DNA from: Promethearchaeota archaeon
GTDB taxonomy: Archaea; Asgardarchaeota; Lokiarchaeia; Sigyniarchaeales; SOKP01
Direction: 5' to 3'
Length of the DNA: 51,868 nt
Assembly: GCA_019058015.1 (NCBI GenBank)
Contig: JAHLWH010000122.1
Span: forward strand, 1-51,868
A model generated the notes under the pieces. That model had not been told where the DNA came from, did not search any database, and saw only the letters and a list, made by a program, of their open reading frames with translations. Position 1 is the first letter of the stretch; each line of letters opens with the position of its first letter. Made by a program: the position numbers and the translations under genes. Shown in pieces: positions 46,822 to 51,868 of this stretch.

Positions 46822-47274
46822 TTGGAAACAGTTGATAACGAGTTAAAGAAAATCCCAGAGTCACAGCAAAAGTATCTCGACGCCATCTATTTGATTTCAA
46901 AAACTAAGAAGGCAGGGTGGGTTTCAAACAAAGAGATTAAAGAATTTTTAAAAGTCCAACCATCATCTGTAACAAATATGCTGCGCCAGTTAAAAGAAGG
47001 TGGATTTATATCATGGACACCAAGAAAAGGGATCAGACTTACTAAAGAGGGTAAAAAAGTCGCAACGAGATTAGAACAGATCGACTCTCTTTTAAGGGAT
47101 TTCTTTTCAATGATTTTAAAAATAAAAGATGAGGAATTAGTAACTTCTTTATCTTGCGCGGTTGAGCACCACATCTTTGAGCAGAAAGATGAAGTTTATC
47201 AAAATTTAAAAAAATTTGTAGGAAAGAGAGAAGATTTACTTAAATTTTTGGAAGAATTAGATGATTCGGAGTAG
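46822..47274 (+). CDS. DtxR/MntR-family metal-dependent transcriptional regulator
   Basis: 150 aa. A winged helix-turn-helix (WVSNKEIKEFLKVQPSSVTNMLRQLKEGG, then WTPRKGIRLTKEG) is followed by the dimerisation/metal domain with SCAVEHHIFEQ. The Cys, Glu and His residues there are the usual metal ligands. No third SH3 domain, so MntR-like in length. Start TTG 46822 is supported by GGAGGAGG 7-15 bases upstream, inside the end of feoB. Probably represses the feo operon in the presence of Fe(II). Confidence 0.88.
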   Translation: METVDNELKKIPESQQKYLDAIYLISKTKKAGWVSNKEIKEFLKVQPSSVTNMLRQLKEGGFISWTPRKGIRLTKEGKKVATRLEQIDSLLRDFFSMILKIKDEELVTSLSCAVEHHIFEQKDEVYQNLKKFVGKREDLLKFLEELDDSE

Positions 47275-47360
47275 TTCTTCTAAATTAGGATTTTATAAAA
47301 TTAAGATTTAAATATCATATTACAATTAAAATATTTATGAAATTATAAAGGAAGATCTAT

Positions 47361-48119
47361 ATGTCAGTAAATTTAGAAAAAAAGATTGAATATATAAAAG
47401 ATGCTTTTAAAAATTTTAAAAATTATATCGAGTTAGAAGATTTTAAGAATTATCTTTTTTTTACTCTAAATGCTCCAACAGCAATTATAATTACACCAAC
47501 TTTGAATTTTGGGAAAAGCCCGAATGTAACACTTGGGTATGATCCATTCAGAAAGATATATTTCACAAAACTCCAGACGAACTTATTTGTCAGTTCTGAT
47601 ATAATTATTTATTATGCAAGCAAACCACTAACAGATAAATTAATTCTGAAAAAAGATGACAAATTTTTTGATGATTATTTAACAGCAAATGAAAAAGAAA
47701 TAGCCTTTGCTGGGAGAGAAAAGTTTCTATTTATTAAGAAATCAATAGGAATAGAGAATGATAAAGAAAAAAGTAAAATTGAATTTAATATAAATAATTA
47801 CTTTAATGAAATGGAAAGTTTTATTAGCTCAACCTCCCTTCCTTTCATTTTTCTTTTAGAAGGAAGTGCCAAAGACGACCCAGATCTTTTATTTACATTT
47901 AATCTTAAACCTTCTCTAAATTTATCAAATACAATTATATATTATATCGATTGCTTTTTAGATAAAGAGCAAAAATTAAGAAGTATTAATTATATCAAAC
48001 AAGATGAGAATTTGGAATTAACATTTATGCAGGACTTTAAAGATATAGGGCACTCCGAGCTATTTAAATCTACATTTGATTTGTTGCTTAAAATCAAATC
48101 TTTTAATATTCCAAGTTAA
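47361..48119 (+). CDS. Hypothetical protein, 252 aa
   Basis: Not recognised. A mixed alpha/beta sequence without membrane segments or signal peptide, Lys/Ile/Phe/Asn-rich like the genome. It begins with a charged helix (EKKIEYIKDAFKNFKNYI) followed by strands (AIIITPTLNFG, FLFIKKSIGIE, FIFLLEGSAKDDPDLLFTF). ATG 47361 follows AAGGAAG, a reasonable ribosome-binding site. It lies 86 bases after the dtxR gene and may be read with the operon or on its own. Confidence 0.65.
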   Translation: MSVNLEKKIEYIKDAFKNFKNYIELEDFKNYLFFTLNAPTAIIITPTLNFGKSPNVTLGYDPFRKIYFTKLQTNLFVSSDIIIYYASKPLTDKLILKKDDKFFDDYLTANEKEIAFAGREKFLFIKKSIGIENDKEKSKIEFNINNYFNEMESFISSTSLPFIFLLEGSAKDDPDLLFTFNLKPSLNLSNTIIYYIDCFLDKEQKLRSINYIKQDENLELTFMQDFKDIGHSELFKSTFDLLLKIKSFNIPS

Positions 48120-48359
48120 TTTTTATTTTCATCAATTTTTTTAAAAATTTTTTAATATATTAAAATGTTAATGCAGAAATGTTTATGTGTTATTTGTCAG
48201 ACATGATTTATTCTTTAAAATTAAGAATTTTATTATTAATTTCTCATCCTCTATTAACCAATTAAGGCATATCGACATAAATATTTATATTAAATAAGGA
48301 TTTTAATAATATTTATATCAATTTCATAACAATAGTCATTTAATTACAGAGGTATATGA
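48120..48359. promoter_or_regulatory. Upstream region of the RHH gene
   Basis: A/T-rich 240 bases; a TATA-like stretch (acataaatatttatattaaataa) lies near 48276-48298 and GAGGTA about 10 bases before the ATG. Nothing else seen. Confidence 0.35.
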
Positions 48360-48569
48360 ATGAGGATTATAACAATTAACCTTCCACACAGATATTTAGA
48401 TGCCATTCAATGTTTAATAGAGCTAGGTTATTATCCTTCTCGAAGTGAAGCTATAAGAATAGCTCTTCGTGAATTTTTAGGTAGCGAGATAGAAATGTTT
48501 TCGAAACTAGAGAAAGGATATTTTGAGAAGATTAAAAGATCTCAATTGAAATCGATGATTGCTCTCTAA
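48360..48569 (+). CDS. Ribbon-helix-helix (CopG/NikR-type) transcriptional regulator
   Basis: 69 aa. The N-terminal strand MRIITINLPHRYLDAI, helix IQCLIELGYYPSRSEAIRIALREFL is the archaeal RHH signature (strand, helix, PSRSEAIR turn, helix). A short basic tail follows. It lacks the NikR metal-binding domain and resembles stand-alone archaeal RHH regulators such as CdrS. Probably a DNA-binding dimer; targets unknown. Convergent with the LRR gene. Confidence 0.85.
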   Translation: MRIITINLPHRYLDAIQCLIELGYYPSRSEAIRIALREFLGSEIEMFSKLEKGYFEKIKRSQLKSMIAL

Positions 48570-48579
48570 ATATAAACCT

Positions 48580-48592
48580 TTTTTTTTCTCTT
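48580..48592. terminator. T/A-rich bidirectional spacer
   Basis: A T9-type run between the convergent RHH and LRR genes, the only candidate terminator in this 26-base gap. Confidence 0.3.
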
Positions 48593-48595
48593 CTA

Positions 48596-49552
48596 TTATA
48601 ACTCTTTATTGTCTTCAGGCTCAGGCTTCTGACAGATCGCTAGATAAGAACCTCCCTCTACATAACACATCTCTAAACCCTCTCCTTCTAACTGACGGTC
48701 TATTTTTATAATATCTCTTGGCGAAAATTTCCTAGAGTCGAATACATCGATGGAATTAAGCCGCGGCACATCCTTTATCGGATGAATCCTGATTATGGGG
48801 TTATCATTGACTCTAACTTTATAAAGATTAATCAATTCGTCAATCCCTTTGAACTCGGTTATTTTATTTCTGGAAAGGTCAAGCTCAAATAGGGTTGTGA
48901 GATTTCCCAGCCCTTTGATTTCGGTAATATTATTATTTGACAAGTTAATTGTGTGAATGTTTTCGAGGTTGTTAAGTCCCTTGATCTCGGTTATTTGGTT
49001 ATTTTCTAAATATAAATCTCTTAGATTTTTGAGGGTATCTAATCCTTTAATCTCGGTTATTTGGTTATCAGATAATCTAAGGTAATCTAAATTAACTAAG
49101 TTATTTAGCCCTTTAATTTCTGAGATCTGGTTTTTATGCAATCTTAAGATTACTAAATTGTGGAGATCTTCCAAACCCTCAACTTCTTTTATATGATTAC
49201 CGGCTAGATCAAGGTCAGTTAATCTTTTAAGATTTTCAAGGCCTTCTATTCTTTTTATGTTATCGCTATTCATACTTAATTGTTGGAGCTTCTTGAGTGA
49301 ATCTACCCACTTCAAATCATGAATATGTGTTCCTGAAAGGGAGAATTTCGAAAGATGAGTAAAATTAGAAAATACAGATGGATTGGTAATATCTATGTTC
49401 GATATATATAAAGTCATTACCCTTCCTTGCCAATCCAAAAAAAAACTTAAAAAACTTCTCTTATAATTGTAATCCTCTGTAATATCGTAGAGTATTTTTC
49501 TTTCATAATCATCAGAAATTCTATTGATTTCTTTAATTATCTTTTCTCTCAC
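48596..49552 (-). CDS. Leucine-rich-repeat protein (SDS22-like)
   Basis: 318 aa. About eight consecutive 22-residue LRRs of the form LxxLxxLYLxxNxITEIKGL (for example NLRDLYLENNQITEIKGLNN), the SDS22/internalin-type consensus. A helical cap (residues 1-60) precedes them, and a short non-repeat tail containing a Cys pair region (EMCYVEGGSYLAICQ) follows. No signal peptide is evident, so probably cytosolic and a protein-binding scaffold. The repeated ITEIKGL units are also conserved at DNA level. Confidence 0.9.
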   Translation of the reverse strand: MREKIIKEINRISDDYERKILYDITEDYNYKRSFLSFFLDWQGRVMTLYISNIDITNPSVFSNFTHLSKFSLSGTHIHDLKWVDSLKKLQQLSMNSDNIKRIEGLENLKRLTDLDLAGNHIKEVEGLEDLHNLVILRLHKNQISEIKGLNNLVNLDYLRLSDNQITEIKGLDTLKNLRDLYLENNQITEIKGLNNLENIHTINLSNNNITEIKGLGNLTTLFELDLSRNKITEFKGIDELINLYKVRVNDNPIIRIHPIKDVPRLNSIDVFDSRKFSPRDIIKIDRQLEGEGLEMCYVEGGSYLAICQKPEPEDNKEL

Positions 49553-49692
49553 CCGTATTTTTTTTTATTTTTTTTCTATTAATTTTTCTCCTTGAACTCT
49601 TTAATTCAAACCACTTTTTTTAAAAATTTCTTCTAATAGATAAAAAAACGTTTAAATATTTAAAATCTTACACGCTGTATGTTTTATAATTA

Positions 49693-50010
49693 TTATATAT
49701 CTGCGAACTCCCGAACGTTTGGGAACCAATGTGGTAAAACCAAGAAATCAGAGGTAAACCAAGGCTGAAACTTAATGTCTATTGTCTCGAAATTATAATC
49801 ATCCGGATTCCTAAACCAATCATCAATTACGGCAATATGTTCATCAATCATTATACTTAGAAAAATTGTAATCCCTATTTTGTCTATATCATGGACATCT
49901 TTCTTAATAATATAATAATCATACCACCAATCCCAAAGTTCTTTTTTAGCAGGGGACAACTCCTTCAGTGCGACCTCTTTATTGAAATAATCAATTGATA
50001 TTATCTTCAA
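49693..50010 (-). CDS. Hypothetical protein, 105 aa, aromatic/acidic
   Basis: Not recognised. Rich in Trp, Tyr and Asp (WDWWYDYYIIKKDVHD, IDDWFRNPDDYNFE) and ends with a Trp-Phe-rich segment. The start at 50010 is a TTG and overlaps an antisense ORF at 50048 and its upstream extension. It stands alone on the minus strand opposite the small-ORF run. The composition does not look random, but the start is unsure. Confidence 0.45.
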   Translation of the reverse strand: MKIISIDYFNKEVALKELSPAKKELWDWWYDYYIIKKDVHDIDKIGITIFLSIMIDEHIAVIDDWFRNPDDYNFETIDIKFQPWFTSDFLVLPHWFPNVREFADI

Positions 50011-50047
50011 AATCTTAGGACACGGAATAGGAATTGGCTCTTTAGGT

Positions 50048-50227
50048 TTGTTAAATTGGTTTCTTTATAAAGCTAGAACAAATAAGGTTAATTATGGGAA
50101 AGTAACTATTAATTTCAATAACTATGGCGAATTGGATGCAGAAACAATTGGATTTGCAATCGGTCTTATATTCTTAACGGGCTATTCAATTTGGGATATA
50201 ATTAAATATTTAAAAGAACATTATTAA
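50048..50227 (+). CDS. Possible small membrane protein
   Basis: A 59-codon ORF from TTG 50048 (no ATG), missing from the track. The frame is open back to about 49991, where a stop occurs. The longer version begins DIIFKILGHGIGIGSLGLLNWF, giving an N-terminal helix, and the C-terminus reads TIGFAIGLIFLTGYSIWDIIKYL, a second transmembrane helix. It overlaps the antisense 105-aa gene only at the 5' end. The next ORF starts four bases after its stop, as in a compact operon. Confidence 0.4.
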   Translation: MLNWFLYKARTNKVNYGKVTINFNNYGELDAETIGFAIGLIFLTGYSIWDIIKYLKEHY

Positions 50228-50230
50228 GAA

Positions 50231-50329
50231 ATGAAAACCAAATCTGAAAGGAAAATCGAGAAATTAAGAAAAGCGATAATGAAAGAACTCAAACATTATT
50301 TCAAAAAGAGAGAGAAAAATGATAGATAA
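50231..50329 (+). CDS. Very small basic ORF, 32 aa
   Basis: Begins MKTKSERKIEKLRKA, entirely charged and helical. ATG 50231 is four bases after the stop of the membrane-protein ORF. The end overlaps the start of the next ORF (ATG 50319), which shares the GAGAGAAAAATG leader. Possible nucleic-acid-binding peptide or a leader; evidence is the coupled spacing only. Confidence 0.4.
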   Translation: MKTKSERKIEKLRKAIMKELKHYFKKREKNDR

Positions 50330-50543
50330 AAAAATTCTTGATTGGAAAATAAAGACCAAAGAGTTTAAGGATAAAACAGATTATTTAGATGCAAAAAGTA
50401 AGGGGAAGGATTGTTCTAAATGTAATGGCATTGGAGTTATACAATTGAAAAGGGTTAAACCTAATGATCTATATATTACTCAAATATGCTCTAAATGTAA
50501 TGGAAACGGTTTTATAGAAAAAAAGAGAGAAAATGATAGATAA
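50319..50543 (+). CDS. Small protein with two CxxCxGxG zinc motifs, 74 aa
   Basis: Contains CSKCNGIGVIQ and CSKCNGNGFIEK, two copies of the DnaJ-type CxxCxGxG zinc-ribbon half, spaced to form one zinc site. The N-terminus is a Lys-rich helix. It has no J domain. Such tiny zinc-knuckle proteins are common in archaeal plasmids and viruses. Its ATG overlaps the previous ORF, and its stop overlaps the next ORF. Confidence 0.65.
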   Translation: MIDKKILDWKIKTKEFKDKTDYLDAKSKGKDCSKCNGIGVIQLKRVKPNDLYITQICSKCNGNGFIEKKRENDR

Positions 50544-50739
50544 TTCAATAATGGTTAGGGCTTGTGTTTTGCAATGCAAAGAGTATGTAATTATCGACCC
50601 GATAGACCCGAATAATCAAGATTTGATTAATATGTTTGAAATGAAACATTTTGGACATCCACTCGCCACAATTCCACTTTCAGAAGTTGAGGGCTATTGC
50701 AAGAATGTAGAAAATGAATTATTCACTTCAATTTATTAA
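50533..50739 (+). CDS. Hypothetical protein, 68 aa
   Basis: Not recognised. Contains three Cys and a DPIDPNNQDL turn in the middle. Begins inside the end of the zinc-motif gene (overlap of 11 bases, leader GAGAGAAAATG), so translationally coupled. The repeated RBS-ATG junction text GAGAAAATGATAGAT of this ORF resembles that of the preceding ORF. Confidence 0.5.
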   Translation: MIDNSIMVRACVLQCKEYVIIDPIDPNNQDLINMFEMKHFGHPLATIPLSEVEGYCKNVENELFTSIY

Positions 50740-50818
50740 CCCAAAAAATTAAATATTTCGACAATATTATTATTTGTGGGATAAAATATGAGTAAAACTT
50801 AAAAATCTCGATTTTTAA

Positions 50819-51037
50819 ATGAATGCAAATAATTTAAAATATAATAAACAAATTAATCTAAGTTTTAGAACTTACAACATAATTCCAAATATAAGGAAAT
50901 TATCTGGAAAAATATATCCAGAGTTCGAAAATGCAATAAAATATCTTTCTAATAAGGAACTAAGCGAAATCAATAGTTTCTTAATGGAAATGAAATATAA
51001 AATAGATAAATTAGAGGAAATTCAAAACAAAAAATAA
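50819..51037 (+). CDS. Hypothetical protein, 72 aa, basic/helical
   Basis: Not recognised. A Lys/Asn/Ile-rich chain with a helical C-terminus (NKELSEINSFLMEMKYKIDKLEEIQNKK) that could form a coiled coil. A TATA-like stretch (ggataaaatatgag) lies about 35 bases upstream. Last small ORF before the intron-bearing region. Confidence 0.5.
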   Translation: MNANNLKYNKQINLSFRTYNIIPNIRKLSGKIYPEFENAIKYLSNKELSEINSFLMEMKYKIDKLEEIQNKK

Positions 51038-51310
51038 AATTAAAAAGAGATTGATTAAAAATAATTAAAATAAAGAAAAAACAACTAATTAAGATAATTG
51101 AAATAACTTTGGTTTGTGCTGTAGTATATATTATTGTTAGAATATTGTTCACAATATTGTTCAGATTGTTGTCGGGAGTTTTATGAATTTTGTGGTGAAA
51201 AACAATATTAAAGTTTATTTTTTTCAATCCCTAAATCGTTTCGGTTTATAGGAATTAAAATAAAAATAAAAAGGGATTCCTGCTACTCTGGATTTTTGTC
51301 TTTTGGTTGG
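51038..51310. other. Region between small ORFs and group II intron
   Basis: No annotated gene. A plus-strand frame without ATG ending at TGA 51184-51186 would give a membrane-helix peptide (IEITLVCAVVYIIVRILFTI). A perfect inverted repeat AATATTGT-TC-ACAATATT occurs at 51141-51158 and may be an operator or hairpin. The last 60 bases form the 5' exon of the intron and carry no clear coding frame. Confidence 0.4.
51141..51158. repeat. Perfect inverted repeat (8-bp arms)
   Basis: AATATTGT followed by TC and its exact reverse complement ACAATATT. The right arm is followed by GTTC, repeating aatattgttc directly. Could be an operator or short hairpin. Confidence 0.4.
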
Positions 51311-51868
51311 GTGCGACGTGATGTTATATGATTGAATGCGAGACCTTGATTAGAATCAAGAAATCGCCTTTTAAGTTGGATAAATGTGCCTACCTGAATG
51401 TGCGTTGTTGGCAACGACAAGGTGCAAAGCTTCAGGGACAATGTATTGACAGCGGAAACTACATTCTGGCTGCAAGCTAGGCAAGACCCCTATGGTAAAC
51501 GGAAGTGAACTTGCGATAAACCTCGTAAAAGCAAAGAGGCGAAAAGTAGTGATACGCCTTGCCAAAATGGCAACACTGTCTGTAGATATTACTCTAACCT
51601 TAATATCTATCTAACCGATGTACAGTCGGGGGAAAGCAAGTACCTAAGGGGGTTGATGAAAGTCGATCATGTGGAACACGGTAAACCCGATAAACCCCAT
51701 ACATGGATATACATGGAATGGTATCCCGACCGCGAGGAAGGGGGAAGGTTTAGCGGGCAAAGGAACTAAGAGGAAGCGAATGCCAATCTATATTGGATTG
51801 GATAGGGTCTACTATATTAAATTTATAGTAGTAGATACCCAACTCGAAAGGGTGCTGACTTCGAAAGT
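51311..51868 (+). ncRNA. Group II intron, 5' part (domain I onward), cut by window end
   Basis: The sequence turns abruptly GC-richer and starts GTGCGACGTG, the group II 5' consensus GTGYG. Typical domain I text follows (GAATGCGAGACC, AAATCGCC, GCAACGACAAGG, AGCGGAAAC, GGGGGAAAGCAAG) and later TGGAACACGGTAAACCC and GCGAATGCC, as seen in bacterial and archaeal group II introns. A hairpin with 8-bp arms AGATATTA/TAATATCT (51584-51608) presents the loop CTCTAACCT. Its CTAACC can pair (one G-U) with GGTTGG just before the intron, as an EBS1-IBS1 pair. The maturase/reverse transcriptase ORF, if any, would lie beyond the window. Confidence 0.78.
51584..51608 (+). other. Candidate EBS1 hairpin of the group II intron
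   Basis: AGATATTA (51584-51591), loop CTCTAACCT (51592-51600), TAATATCT (51601-51608). CTAACC at 51594-51599 complements the six bases GGTTGG (51305-51310) preceding the intron. Confidence 0.55.

Noticed and set aside
51371-51565. Minus-strand ORF of 64 aa
   Set aside because: It lies within the structured RNA of the group II intron, antisense to domain I.
51311-51868. GC-richer segment at the right end considered as rRNA or tRNA gene
   Set aside because: No rRNA-conserved segments or tRNA T-loop/acceptor pattern; the GTGYG start and EBS hairpin fit a group II intron.

Overview
The window is strongly AT-rich. It reads as a chromosomal segment of an archaeon, most likely an Asgard (Lokiarchaeia-like) archaeon. 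This is inferred from gene content and style, not from a marker gene: thiolase-like/DUF35 operons, many AMP-forming acyl-CoA synthetases, a CCG-domain heterodisulfide-reductase-like protein, TTG and GTG starts beside ATG, short A/T-rich leaders, T-tract terminators and PCNA-clamp-binding (PIP-box) tails. No rRNA, tRNA or CRISPR array was seen.

Layout. 1-7423 (minus strand): a truncated LVIVD-type surface protein, a thioredoxin-fold/VWA fusion, a PD-(D/E)xK nuclease-like protein whose tail is made of 54-bp tandem repeats, and two overlapping unrecognised genes (911 and 160 aa). 7424-8934 is gene-poor, with small ORFs and a possibly frameshifted gene. 8935-12218 (minus) is an operon of two thiolase-fold paralogues and a double DUF35 protein. 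Both paralogues lack the usual catalytic Cys and His. Divergent from it, a crotonase (12470) leads into a plus-strand lipid/acyl-CoA block (SCP2, Fe-alcohol dehydrogenase, CrtI-like flavoprotein, ferredoxin-type reductase, acyl-CoA synthetase) that continues to 23177.

This block is interrupted by a three-gene cassette (13568-16390): a ParB-DUF488 fusion, a possible dual-OB protein with a C-terminal PIP box, and a UPF0489 arginase-like enzyme. A second, truncated copy of the crotonase 3' end lies beyond the cassette, exactly 3336 bp downstream of the first. The cassette is the best candidate for an undescribed system.

23349-36391: an MNT/HEPN pair, an M20 amidohydrolase, an MFS transporter, gene remnants (HD phosphohydrolase, amidohydrolase), an aminotransferase, a CCG/Fe-S oxidoreductase with a PhnN-like kinase, two paralogous acyl-CoA synthetases and an amidohydrolase. 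36392-40485: tandem GH3 glycosidases. 40706-44122: an ADP-forming-type acyl-CoA ligase and an AMP-forming acyl-CoA synthetase split by an in-frame TAA. 44457-47274: feoA-feoB-dtxR iron-uptake operon. 47361-51868: unknown genes, an RHH regulator, an SDS22-like LRR protein, a run of tiny overlapping ORFs of plasmid or virus style, and the 5' part of a group II intron running off the window.

Taken together, most of the window serves activation and oxidation/reduction of acyl-CoA substrates. Accessory insertions (ParB-DUF488 cassette, toxin-antitoxin pair, group II intron region) and several decayed gene ends lie between the metabolic blocks.
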